Source of the DNA: Halofilum ochraceum
Lineage (GTDB): Bacteria; Pseudomonadota; Gammaproteobacteria; XJ16; Halofilaceae
Length of the DNA: 64,000 nt
Assembly: GCF_001614315.2 (NCBI RefSeq)
Contig: NZ_LVEG02000002.1
Span: 82,180-146,179 of the forward strand
Direction of reading: 5' to 3'
This document shows positions 25,800-34,918 of this stretch, one piece after another. Position 1 is the stretch's first letter. Each line of letters opens with the position of its first letter. Both the position numbers and the translations under genes were made by a program. The notes under the pieces are model-generated. The model made no database searches. It saw only the letters and a program-made list of their open reading frames with translations, and was not told the DNA's origin.

Positions 25800-27569
25800 T
25801 CAGAAATTCCACACGAGCGGGATCAGCAGGATTGCGACCAGGCCGGTCACCACGTTGAGCGGCAACCCGACGCGCAGGAAATCGATGAACCGGTAGCCCC
25901 CGGGACCGAGCACCATGAGATTGGTCTGGTAGCCGATCGGCGTCGCGAAACTCGCCGAGGCCGCGAGCATGACGGCGATCACGAACGGCATCGGGCTGAC
26001 ATCGAGATCGCCCGCCACCGCCAGCGCGATGGGGAACATCAGCACCGCCGCAGCGTTGTTGGTGATCAACGCCGTAAACAGTGCCGTGCCCACATAAACC
26101 GCCGCGAGGTTGATCCAGGGTACGCCGCCGGCGAGATCGACCAGCCAATGCGCGGTCGCCGCCGCCACGCCCGTGGACTCGAGTGCGGTCCCGATGCCGA
26201 AGGCCGCGGCGATCACCAGCAGGACGGACCAGTCGATGCTCTGGCGGGCACGTTCGACCCCCGTGCAGCGGGTGACCAGCATGCCGGCGGCGGCGAGCAT
26301 GGCCGCTTCGAGCATCGACAGCAGGCCGACCGTCACGCTCGCGACCATCAGCACCAGCAGTCCGAGCGCGACCGGTGCGCGTTCGTATTTCGGCGGGCTG
26401 GAATCCTCCAGCCGGCTGACGAGCAGGAACTCGCGCGAATTGCGCTGCTGTTCAATGAACGAAGGGCGTGCCTCCAGCAGCAGCGTGTCGCCTGGGCGCA
26501 GCACGATATCACCGACCTTCTGCCGCAGCCGCCGGCCGCCGCGCGCGACGGCGATGACCACGGCGTTGTAGCGGGCGCGGAAGCGGCCCTGACGGATCGA
26601 CTGGCCGATCAGCCGGCAGTGATCGGAGACCACGGCCTCGAACAGCATGCGCTGGGAGCGCGGACCCTCGAGCTTGAAGACCTGGCTGGTGGCCGGCGTA
26701 AGACCGCGGATCTTCTGCAGCTCGACGACGGAATCCGGCATGCCGACGAACACCAGACGGTCGCCGCCCTGCAGCACCTCGCGCGGCGACACCGCCGGCA
26801 GCACGGTCTCGTTGCGGTCGATCTCGATCAGATACATGCCGGACAGATGCCGCAGTCCGGCCTCTTCGATGTTCTGGCCGACGAGGGGACCTTCGCGGTC
26901 GACCAGCATCTCGACACTGTACTCGCGCGGTTTGCTGAACTGCGCGATCGCGGGCCGCCGTTCCGGCAGCAGCCATCGCGACGTGCCGTAGATGAACGCG
27001 ATGCCCGCCAGTGTGAGCGGCAGGCCAACCCATGCCAGGTCGAACATCTGCAGGCTGGCGCCGGGGACCTGCTCCGTGAGCAGCCCGTGGACGACAAGGT
27101 TGGTGCTGGTGCCGATCAGCGTACAGGTGCCGCCCATGATCGCGGCGTAGGACAGCGGGATCATCAGCTTGGAGGCGGCGAGGTCGTGTTTGCGTCCCCA
27201 CTCGCGCACCGCCGGGATCAGCATGGCGACCACCGGCGTGTTATTGAGGAACGCGCTCATCGCCGCCACCGGCCACATGAGCTTGAGCTGCGCGTGGCCG
27301 AGCGAGCGTGGGCGGCCAAGCAGGCGCTGCACGATCCAGCGGATGCCGCCGGTATCCTCCAGGCCGGCGACCACGACATAGAGCACGCCGACGGTGACGA
27401 GGCCCGGATTGCCGAGGCCGTCGAAGGCCTCGGTGGGCGAGAGCACGCCGAAGACCATCAGGATCGCGAGACCGGCGAGGAAAACCATATCCGCGGCCAG
27501 ACGCGTGGCGAATAGTACGCCCAGCACGCCTGCTACCACGGCTACCGTCAGTCCCGCCTCGAAGGTCAC
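25800..27569 (-). CDS. SLC13/DASS-type transporter with TrkA_C (RCK_C) domains
   Basis: A 589-residue inner-membrane permease. The start is a GTG at 27569 (VTFEAGLTVAVV) with GGAGGAGA six bases upstream; upstream extension to 27890 runs into a non-coding leader. N-terminal helices (~1-190) carry NNTPVVAMLIPAVREWG and LSYAAIMGGTCTLIGTSTNL, the DASS signature with sodium-site SNT/N-type loops. The central soluble region (~205-380) holds two RCK_C domains, and a second membrane half follows with NNAAAVLMFPIALA and SASFATPIGYQTNLMV. Such proteins carry sulfate, dicarboxylates or other anions with sodium; the substrate is not determinable here. Confidence 0.9.
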   Translation of the reverse strand: MTFEAGLTVAVVAGVLGVLFATRLAADMVFLAGLAILMVFGVLSPTEAFDGLGNPGLVTVGVLYVVVAGLEDTGGIRWIVQRLLGRPRSLGHAQLKLMWPVAAMSAFLNNTPVVAMLIPAVREWGRKHDLAASKLMIPLSYAAIMGGTCTLIGTSTNLVVHGLLTEQVPGASLQMFDLAWVGLPLTLAGIAFIYGTSRWLLPERRPAIAQFSKPREYSVEMLVDREGPLVGQNIEEAGLRHLSGMYLIEIDRNETVLPAVSPREVLQGGDRLVFVGMPDSVVELQKIRGLTPATSQVFKLEGPRSQRMLFEAVVSDHCRLIGQSIRQGRFRARYNAVVIAVARGGRRLRQKVGDIVLRPGDTLLLEARPSFIEQQRNSREFLLVSRLEDSSPPKYERAPVALGLLVLMVASVTVGLLSMLEAAMLAAAGMLVTRCTGVERARQSIDWSVLLVIAAAFGIGTALESTGVAAATAHWLVDLAGGVPWINLAAVYVGTALFTALITNNAAAVLMFPIALAVAGDLDVSPMPFVIAVMLAASASFATPIGYQTNLMVLGPGGYRFIDFLRVGLPLNVVTGLVAILLIPLVWNF

Positions 27570-27750
27570 GGCCGTCTCCTCCGCCGCTACGCGCGTGTCC
27601 GGCCGGCGCGCACTGATGCGCGCCGGGAGACGGGACCTTACCCGCCGCGGCGCACGGGGAAAAGGACCATCGCTGTTATCGCCCTCCTGCTGCCGTGATG
27701 GATTACACTGGGATACAAGCGGTTGCTCGCGGCACAAGGGGGAGACAGGC

Positions 27751-28479
27751 ATGGAAACCGCGCTGATTTTCGGTGTTGGTCCCGGGCTCGGGGCCGCGGT
27801 CGCGAGGCGTTGCGCGCGCGGCGGCATGGCGGTCGGCGTCGCCGCGCGCGATGCCACGCGGGTGGAGGAGTTGTTACCCGATCTGCGCACGAAAGGGGCG
27901 CCCGATGCCCAGGCCTATGCGTGCGACGTCGCCTCGGAATCGTTCGTAGAAGAGGCGTTCCGGGAGGCGCTGGAGGATCTGGGCGCGCCGCGCCTGGTCG
28001 TCTTCAACGCCGGTGCGTTCGTGCGCGAGGGCCTGCTGGAGACCACCGCCAGCGATTTCGAGCATTGCTGGCGCGTCGGCTGCATGGGCGGTTTTCTGGT
28101 TGGCCGTGCGGCCGTGCGTGCGATGCACGAGGCGGGACCGCGCGCGGACGGATCGCTGGGGACCATCATCTTCACGGGCGCCACGGCGAGTCTGCGTGGC
28201 GGTGCCGGTTTCCACAACCTCGCCGTCGGTAAATCCGGTCTGCGGGCACTGTCGCAGAGCATGGCGCGCGAGTTCGGCCCGCAGGGGATCCATGTCGCCC
28301 ACACGATCATCGACGGCATGATCGAGTCCGAGCAGCCGGGACACTCGCAGAAGGAAAGCGGGGCGGATGGGGTCCTCGATCCCGACGCCATCGCGGAGAG
28401 CTACTGGCATCTCCACCGCCAGCCCCGCAGCGCCTGGACGCAGGAACTCGACCTGCGGCCGTGGAGCGAAAAGTTCTGA
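27751..28479 (+). CDS. Short-chain dehydrogenase/reductase family, atypical active site
   Basis: A 242-residue Rossmann protein with AAGGGGGAGA before the ATG. The nucleotide loop is FGVGPGLGAAV (SDR-like Gly pattern), followed by VFNAGAF, the NAG motif. In the usual YxxxK active site the Lys is present (AVGKSGLRALSQSMAREFG) but the Tyr position, four residues earlier, is Leu (HNLAVGK). Several close SDR groups have Phe there, so the protein may bind NAD(P) without standard dehydrogenase catalysis. Single gene, divergent from the SLC13 transporter. Confidence 0.85.
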   Translation: METALIFGVGPGLGAAVARRCARGGMAVGVAARDATRVEELLPDLRTKGAPDAQAYACDVASESFVEEAFREALEDLGAPRLVVFNAGAFVREGLLETTASDFEHCWRVGCMGGFLVGRAAVRAMHEAGPRADGSLGTIIFTGATASLRGGAGFHNLAVGKSGLRALSQSMAREFGPQGIHVAHTIIDGMIESEQPGHSQKESGADGVLDPDAIAESYWHLHRQPRSAWTQELDLRPWSEKF

Positions 28480-28524
28480 CGCGGTACCTCATACCGCGCG
28501 CGATGCGGACGTTGTGCGATGGGT

Positions 28525-28607
28525 GCGCGCGTGCGCTTCGCGCAAACGCGCCTACGGGGTGTGCGTGGGGTGTAGGCGCGTCTTCGCCGTCAGGCGAATG
28601 CGCGCGT
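28525..28607. repeat. REP family A inverted pair
   Basis: An inverted copy ending AAACGCGCCTAC (28525-28555) and a direct copy starting GTAGGCGCGTCTTCGCC (28572-28607), the same family as at 1551-1750, again between two convergent genes. A CGCGCCTCTGCGTGAGAAAG repeat follows near 28657. Confidence 0.75.
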
Positions 28608-28732
28608 CGATGCGTCTACATCCAGCCCCATAGCCCCAACGATCTCCTCCCGGCTCTCCGCGCCTCTGCGTGAGAAAGAAACGCTTCAGGCCGGCTCAGG
28701 CACCTCTTTAATCGACAGTTTCACGGCTCGAC

Positions 28733-28888
28733 TCAGTCGTCATCGTCGTCCTTCCATTCCTTCATCTTCGAGTAGTCGAGCGTTTTCTCGATGGCCCGGC
28801 TCTTGCGCTGCAGCCGCACGATCCATGCGATCAGCAGGGCGGCGGCAAGGCCGAGGATCACGACGATGATGAGGATCGGGTTGGACAT
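28733..28888 (-). CDS. Small single-helix membrane protein
   Basis: A 51-residue protein starting MSNPILIIVVILG at the ATG 28888 with CCGGAG upstream. A membrane helix spans about residues 4-25, followed by a basic RLQRKSRAIEK and an acidic tail KMKEWKDDDDD. The charge pattern suggests N-out or N-in single-pass inner-membrane protein; function unknown. Its charge pattern and ribosome site argue that it is real. Confidence 0.65.
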   Translation of the reverse strand: MSNPILIIVVILGLAAALLIAWIVRLQRKSRAIEKTLDYSKMKEWKDDDDD

Positions 28889-28973
28889 GATGACTCCGGA
28901 CAATCCTGTTTCGAGGGCGTTGCGTCGGCTTGTCGATAATGTTGGCGATCGACGAACCCGCGTTAAAGGGCTC

Positions 28974-29663
28974 CTAGTCCAGCCAGCGCAATCCCTCGGG
29001 TGTCTCGATCTCCGCCTGCAGGCGGGCGGGTTCGCCGGCGCACCCGGCCTCCAGTGCCAGCACACCGGTCAATGACAGCGGCGCGAGCTGTTCCCGTACG
29101 CGCGCCGGATCGGGATGCACGCCGTGCAGCGACCGCAGGCGCAAACCGGCGTCCGGCAGCCGCTGCGCGGGGTGGCACACGCCACGGCCCCACTCGATCA
29201 GCGGTGGCACGAGTCCGTCTTCGATGAGGGCACCGTCGTCGGGGAACGCGATCCGCCAATGCAGTTCGCCGCGCTGCATCGGCCGTGGCGGGCCGGGGTC
29301 ATGCACGCAGGCGGTCGCCGCGGCGTCGAGATCATCGCTGCGGGCCACCCAGGTGAGCAGGCGCGGCCGTTCCCGGAGCGCCGCGTGGACCGCGGGGTCA
29401 TCGAGGCCGAACCAGCGCGGTGTGGCGGGCGTCTCCGCCCGGGGATCGATCGCGATCACTTCGATGTAGCGATCGCCGCCGAGTGCGACCAGGGTGTTGT
29501 GCGTACTCAGTTTCGGATGCCGTCCGCCGGGCACGCAGCGTACGCCGAGGCAGCGCTCGACGTGGGCGGTTCCGCGCTCCAGCGTGTCGGCGGCGACGAC
29601 AAGGTGATCGAATTCCGCGTGTACCCCCACGTGCTCCCCCTGGCGGATATGGCCAGGCATCAT
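28974..29663 (-). CDS. Glyoxalase-like (VOC superfamily) domain protein
   Basis: A ~229-residue protein with the glyoxalase-3-like pattern: AEFDHLVVAADTLERG at the start, KLSTHNTLVALGGDRYIEVIAIDP, then LHWRIAFP and LVPPLIEWG. The His, His and Glu in these positions are suited to metal binding by analogy with VOC enzymes. Adjacent ATGs at 29663 and 29660 are the best starts; a longer open frame continues upstream to 30293 but there overlaps gdhB antisense. Substrate unknown. It is divergent from gdhB. Confidence 0.8.
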   Translation of the reverse strand: MMPGHIRQGEHVGVHAEFDHLVVAADTLERGTAHVERCLGVRCVPGGRHPKLSTHNTLVALGGDRYIEVIAIDPRAETPATPRWFGLDDPAVHAALRERPRLLTWVARSDDLDAAATACVHDPGPPRPMQRGELHWRIAFPDDGALIEDGLVPPLIEWGRGVCHPAQRLPDAGLRLRSLHGVHPDPARVREQLAPLSLTGVLALEAGCAGEPARLQAEIETPEGLRWLD

Positions 29664-29870
29664 ACCGCGCGGATGCAATGATGCGTCGATCCTGTCCGGG
29701 CTGGCGCCCCGGGCCCGCATCGAATCCACCGCCGCGAGGGGTGGCGAGGACCGCATTGTGGGGCTATCGTGGAACCCGAAGGGCCATCCGGAGGCGGCGC
29801 CCGCTCGCGGGCGTATTCGATCGGTCTTCCGGTGCGGGCCGCTGCAGGCATAAGAAAAGGGAGTCGTGTC

Positions 29871-32800
29871 ATTACTACCACGAATCGCAGGCAAGCCGCT
29901 GGCGCGTTCGGCGCGCTGATCAAATACCTCCGCGAAAACGCCGGCAGCCGGAATGTCGATCTGCTCGAGCCGCTGGCCCGGCTGCTGTTCCATCGCGGCA
30001 TCCCCGAAGAGTTCTCGCGCCAGTCGTCGCAGACCCTCAACGCGATGCTGCAGTGGGCGCACGATTTCTATCTCGAGCGTCCGCCGGGCGAATCCAAGGT
30101 CCGGATCCTCGAGCCGACCACGGAGCGCGAGGGCTGGGAACTGCCGTACGCCCTCGTGGCCGTCGTCACCGACGACCGCCCGTTCCTGGTCGATTCCATC
30201 CGCATGGCGCTGGTGGAGAACGAGGTCTCGGTCGAGCTGGTGATGCACCCGCAGCTGGTGGCCTGGCGCGATCAGCGCGGGCGTGTAACTCAACTGCTGG
30301 GCCGCAACTACACGCCGGATGTGTCCGAGGAGGCGCTGCCCGAATCACTGATGCTGTTCTGGGTCGAGCGCCCGGTAACCGAAGCCCTTTCCAATCGGCT
30401 CGTCAGCGCGATCAATACCGCCCTGGAGGATGTCGATTCCGCGGTCAGTGATTTCGAGCCCATGCGGGCGCGTGCCCGTGCACTGATCGAAGAGTACGCG
30501 AATCCGCCGGTCGCGATGCCCGAGGAAGACAGCCGCGAAGTGCGGGAATTCCTCGAATGGCTGATCGACAACCACTTCACCTTCCTCGGTTATCGCGAGT
30601 ACCGCGTCGGCAAGAGCGATGGCGACCGGGTGCTGAAGCTCGACGCGAAGAGTGGGCTCGGGATTCTGCGCGAGCAGCGCAAGAAGGGCCGCACGCGCAG
30701 CGTCTCGGCGCTGGAGAAAAGGCTGAAGGATTTCGCGGATACGCCGGTGCCGCTGGTATTCACCAAGACCGACGCGCGTTCGACCGTGCATCGGCGCGGG
30801 CATATGGATTACATCGGTGTGCTCCGCTACGACGAGAAGGGCAATATCATCGGCGAGTGCCGTTTCGTCGGTCTGTACACATCGGGCACCTATCATCGTT
30901 CCGCGTGGGATATCCCGTTCATCCGCGGCAAGGCCAACAGCGTCATGGAGCGCTCGGGGATCCCGTCGGACAGCCATGACGGCAAGGCGCTCGTGAACAT
31001 CCTCGAGAGCCTGCCGCGCGATGAACTGTTCCAGAGCACGGTCGGTGAGCTGCTGGATACCGCGCTCGGCGTGCTGGACCTGGAGGAGCGCAATCGCACG
31101 CGCCTGTTCGTGCGGCGCGACCACGTCGCCCAGTTCTTCTCCTGCCTCGTATTCATACCGCGCGAACGCTTCAACACGGACGTGCGGATGGCCGTCCAGG
31201 CGATCCTGCGCGACGCCCTCGGTGGCGCGCGCGAGGACTATACGCTGCAGTTCGGCGAGTCCGGCATGGTGCGGGTGCATTTCATCGTCCGCCCCGACGG
31301 ACCCTGCATCGAGAACTTCGATGTCGGCGAGATCGAGCAGCGGATCGTCGCCGCGGTTCGCTCCTGGCAGGATGACCTGCGTGAGGTCCTGATCGAGCGC
31401 CATGGCGAGCGTCCGGGCATGGAACTCGCCAAACGGTTCAGCCAGGCGATGCCCCCGGCCTACATGGACGAGGTACTGCCGTCGGTGGCGGCGTTCGATG
31501 TCGAGAAGATCGACAGTCTCGGCGGCCCCGACGATATCGGCCTGAGCCTCTATCGCCCGGTCGACGACGACACCGGCATCGTCCGGTTCAAAGTATTCAA
31601 GCACGACCACACGATCCCGCTCTCCGACGCGATGCCGATGCTCGAACGCATGGGCCTTAGGGCGGTATCCGAGTGGGGGCCGTACGACATCCGGATGCCA
31701 AACGGCGATCACATCTGTATCCAGGACCTCGACCTGGTGGCCGCGTTCACCGATGAACTCGACGTATCCCAGGTCCGCGAACCGTTCGCCGAGGCCTTCG
31801 AACAGATCTGGCGCGGCCGCGCCGAGAGCGACGGCTTCAACCGGCTGATCCTCGCCGCGCACATGAACTGGCGTCAGGCGGCGCTGCTGCGGGCGTACTG
31901 CAAGTACCTGATCCAGACCGGCGTGCCGTTCTCGCAGACATACATGGAAGACACGCTGACGCGCCACCCGCTGATCTCACGGCTGCTGGTCGAACTGTTC
32001 GAGGCCCGTCTGGAGCCAGCGCGGGATCAGGAGAAGAAGCGCGACCGCGAGCGCGGCGCGAAGAAGCTGCGGACCACATTCGACGCACTGGTCAGCGGCG
32101 AGCCCGGCCGGGTGGTCGAGGGCGCGATCGAGCGCCTCGCCGAAGGCCGTGTCGCCGACGCGCGCGAGGACCAGCAGCGCGTGTGCCGCGAAGTGCTGGA
32201 GGACCTGCTGGACGACGTATCGAGTCTCGACGAGGACCGCATCCTGCGCTCGTTCGCGGATATCGTCGACGCCACCATCCGCACCAACGCCTTCCAGACG
32301 GATGCGGCGGGGCAATGGCACGACTACATGTCGTTCAAGCTCGACTCCGCCCGGGTACCCGATCTGCCGAAGCCGCGCCCATTCCGCGAGATCTTCGTGT
32401 ACTCGCCGCGCGTCGAGGGCGTACATCTGCGCGGCGGCCGGGTCGCGCGCGGTGGACTGCGCTGGTCGGATCGGCGCGAGGACTTCCGCACCGAGATCCT
32501 GGGCCTGATGAAGGCGCAGACCGTCAAGAACACGATGATCGTCCCGGTGGGCGCCAAGGGCGGTTTCGTGCCCAAACAGCTGCCGGTGGGTGGCAATCGC
32601 GATGCCATCCAGAAAGAAGGGATCGCGTGCTATCGGATCTTCATCCGCGGGCTGCTCGACATTACCGACAATCTGGTCAAGGGCGAGATCGTCCATCCCG
32701 AAAACGTCGTGCGCCACGACGAGCCGGACCCGTATCTCGTGGTCGCCGCCGACAAGGGCACCGCGACGTTCTCCGACTACGCCAATGAGCTGTCGAAGGA

Positions 32801-34847
32801 ATACGGCTTCTGGCTGGGCGATGCCTTCGCCTCGGGCGGCTCCAACGGCTATGACCACAAGGGCATGGGCATTACCGCCAAGGGCGGATGGGAGTCGGTC
32901 AAGCGCCATTTCCGCGAGCTCGGGATCGACTGCCAGAAGGAGGAGCACACGGCGGTCGGCGTCGGCGATATGGCCGGCGACGTTTTCGGCAACGGCATGC
33001 TGCTGTCGAAGCACACGCGGGTCATCGCGGCGTTCAACCACCTGCATATCTTCATCGATCCGGACCCCGACACCGCATCGGCGTACAAGGAGCGCCAGCG
33101 CCTGTTCAAAAAGGTCGCGGGCTGGGGCGAGTACGACACCTCGAAGATCTCGAAGGGCGGTGGTGTCTGGGAGCGCAGCGCCAAGAGCATCAAGCTGCCG
33201 AAGGAGGCGCGCGAGGCGCTCGGGATCGAGGCCAGTGAGCTCGCCCCCTACGAGATCGTCGCCGCGATCATGCGCGCGCAGGTGGACCTGCTCTGGCTCG
33301 GCGGTATCGGCACCTACCTCAAGGGCAGCGACGAGCGCGAGGAAGAGGTCGGCGATCGCGCCAACCGCCTCGTGCGCTGCAATGGTGACGAGCTGCGCTG
33401 TCGTGTCGTCGGTGAAGGCGCGAACCTCGGTTGCACACAGAAGGGGCGTGTCGAGTTCGCGCTCAACGGTGGCTACATCAACACCGACTTCATCGACAAC
33501 TCGGCCGGGGTCGACTGCTCGGACCATGAGGTCAACATCAAGATCCTGCTCAATGCCGCGGTCGATGTCGGCAAACTGAGCGAGTCCAAGCGCAGCACCC
33601 AGTTGGCGGAGATGACCGACGAGGTTGGCCAGCTCGTGCTGCGCAACAACTACCTGCAGACCCAGGCGATCTCGATGATGTCCGCCTTCACCGTGACCCG
33701 CCTGGGCACCAAGGCGCATTTCATCTCCTGGCTCGAGGGACGCGGGATACTCGACCGCCAGCTCGAGGCGCTGCCGAACCAGGAACAGATCGAAGAGCGC
33801 CAGGCGCGCGGCCTCGGCCTCACCCGGCCCGAGATCGCGGTCCTGCTGTCGTACGCGAAGATCACGCTCTACCCGGAACTGCTTGAGTCGGATGTGCCGG
33901 AGGACCCCTACCTCGCACGCGAGCTGGTGGACTACTTCCCGACGCCACTGCGCGAGAAATACCGCGGTTACATGAACGAGCACCGCGTGTGGCGCGAGAT
34001 CATTGCCACCCAGGTGACCAACAGCGTCATCAACCGCATGGGTGCGACGTTCATCCTGCGCATGCAGGAAGACACCAGCGCCACCTCGGCGGAGGTCGCG
34101 CGCGCATTCACGATCGCGCGCGAGGTGTTCGGAGCGCCGGAACTGTGGGCGAGCATCGAGGCACTGGATACGAAGGTCGACAGCCGGGTCCAGACCGATC
34201 TGCTGCTGCGGCTCTGGGAGCTGCTGCGGCACGCCACGCGCTGGCTGCTCAACCGGCCCGGCCACAGCCTGGATATCGCGAAAGCGGTCGAGTCCTACCG
34301 GCCCGGTGTGCAGCAGCTGGTGGAGCATCTTGAGAGCGTCGCGGTCGAGACCTGGCGCGGGGCGATGGATGACATCGCCGCCGAGATGACCGGACAGGGC
34401 GTGCCGCAGAAGCTGGCCCGGCGGATCGCGGTTACCGACGCGCTGTATCCGTCCCTCGATATCGTCGACATCGCCAACACCGAAGGGCGGCGGGTCGAGA
34501 AGGTGGGCCGCGTCTATGCGTTGCTGGGTGAGCGTTTTGGCCTCAAGTGGCTGCGCAGCCAGATCGAGAGCCTGCCGGTCGACGGCATCTGGCACGCCAA
34601 CGCGCGGGGCGCGCTGCGTGACGACCTGTACGACCGCCACCGGGAGATGACCATCCGGGTGCTGAATGCGCGCACGGAGGAAGATCCCGATGCGGCGGTC
34701 GACGCCTGGTTCGCTGAGCACGCCATGGATGCCGGCCGCGTCCAGAACATGATGGCCGAGATCCAGCGGCTGCCGCGGATCGACTACGCGACCGCCGTCG
34801 TGGCACTGCGCGCGCTGCAACAGCTGGTATCGGAGACCAGCGCTTGA
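29871..34847 (+). CDS. gdhB: NAD-specific glutamate dehydrogenase, large (GDH-180 type)
   Basis: About 1658 residues, the normal size of the large NAD-GDH that converts glutamate to 2-oxoglutarate and ammonia. N-terminal ACT-like regulatory regions are followed by the catalytic core near residues 810-1350: EGVHLRGGRVARGGLRWSDR, VKNTMIVPVGAKGGFVPKQL with the substrate Lys, GDMAGDVFGNGML for NAD binding, and VVGEGANLG. Start choice is unclear: GGGAG lies seven bases before an ATT at 29871 (ITTTNRRQ), while GTG at 29832 and ATG at 29769 are in frame but lack ribosome sites. It catabolises glutamate, which fits next to a nitrogen-storage cyanophycin system elsewhere in the window. A strong hairpin follows the stop. 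Confidence 0.95.
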   Translation: MTTTNRRQAAGAFGALIKYLRENAGSRNVDLLEPLARLLFHRGIPEEFSRQSSQTLNAMLQWAHDFYLERPPGESKVRILEPTTEREGWELPYALVAVVTDDRPFLVDSIRMALVENEVSVELVMHPQLVAWRDQRGRVTQLLGRNYTPDVSEEALPESLMLFWVERPVTEALSNRLVSAINTALEDVDSAVSDFEPMRARARALIEEYANPPVAMPEEDSREVREFLEWLIDNHFTFLGYREYRVGKSDGDRVLKLDAKSGLGILREQRKKGRTRSVSALEKRLKDFADTPVPLVFTKTDARSTVHRRGHMDYIGVLRYDEKGNIIGECRFVGLYTSGTYHRSAWDIPFIRGKANSVMERSGIPSDSHDGKALVNILESLPRDELFQSTVGELLDTALGVLDLEERNRTRLFVRRDHVAQFFSCLVFIPRERFNTDVRMAVQAILRDALGGAREDYTLQFGESGMVRVHFIVRPDGPCIENFDVGEIEQRIVAAVRSWQDDLREVLIERHGERPGMELAKRFSQAMPPAYMDEVLPSVAAFDVEKIDSLGGPDDIGLSLYRPVDDDTGIVRFKVFKHDHTIPLSDAMPMLERMGLRAVSEWGPYDIRMPNGDHICIQDLDLVAAFTDELDVSQVREPFAEAFEQIWRGRAESDGFNRLILAAHMNWRQAALLRAYCKYLIQTGVPFSQTYMEDTLTRHPLISRLLVELFEARLEPARDQEKKRDRERGAKKLRTTFDALVSGEPGRVVEGAIERLAEGRVADAREDQQRVCREVLEDLLDDVSSLDEDRILRSFADIVDATIRTNAFQTDAAGQWHDYMSFKLDSARVPDLPKPRPFREIFVYSPRVEGVHLRGGRVARGGLRWSDRREDFRTEILGLMKAQTVKNTMIVPVGAKGGFVPKQLPVGGNRDAIQKEGIACYRIFIRGLLDITDNLVKGEIVHPENVVRHDEPDPYLVVAADKGTATFSDYANELSKEYGFWLGDAFASGGSNGYDHKGMGITAKGGWESVKRHFRELGIDCQKEEHTAVGVGDMAGDVFGNGMLLSKHTRVIAAFNHLHIFIDPDPDTASAYKERQRLFKKVAGWGEYDTSKISKGGGVWERSAKSIKLPKEAREALGIEASELAPYEIVAAIMRAQVDLLWLGGIGTYLKGSDEREEEVGDRANRLVRCNGDELRCRVVGEGANLGCTQKGRVEFALNGGYINTDFIDNSAGVDCSDHEVNIKILLNAAVDVGKLSESKRSTQLAEMTDEVGQLVLRNNYLQTQAISMMSAFTVTRLGTKAHFISWLEGRGILDRQLEALPNQEQIEERQARGLGLTRPEIAVLLSYAKITLYPELLESDVPEDPYLARELVDYFPTPLREKYRGYMNEHRVWREIIATQVTNSVINRMGATFILRMQEDTSATSAEVARAFTIAREVFGAPELWASIEALDTKVDSRVQTDLLLRLWELLRHATRWLLNRPGHSLDIAKAVESYRPGVQQLVEHLESVAVETWRGAMDDIAAEMTGQGVPQKLARRIAVTDALYPSLDIVDIANTEGRRVEKVGRVYALLGERFGLKWLRSQIESLPVDGIWHANARGALRDDLYDRHREMTIRVLNARTEEDPDAAVDAWFAEHAMDAGRVQNMMAEIQRLPRIDYATAVVALRALQQLVSETSA

Positions 34848-34875
34848 GCGCGCCCCGCCGCGCGGCGGGGCGCGC
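34848..34875 (+). terminator. GC-rich hairpin directly after gdhB
   Basis: GCGCGCCCCGCC pairs perfectly with GGCGGGGCGCGC around a 4-base GCGC centre, starting at the base after the gdhB stop codon. No T tract follows, so it may only pause or protect the mRNA end. Confidence 0.45.
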
Positions 34876-34918
34876 CGGGCACACCCCGACCGTTGATGCG
34901 CGGGTCGACTGAGCGGTA

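Noticed and set aside
24264..27515. Plus-strand open frame running through trmFO and opposite the SLC13 gene
   Set aside because: It overlaps two well-supported genes in other frames and has no recognisable domain.
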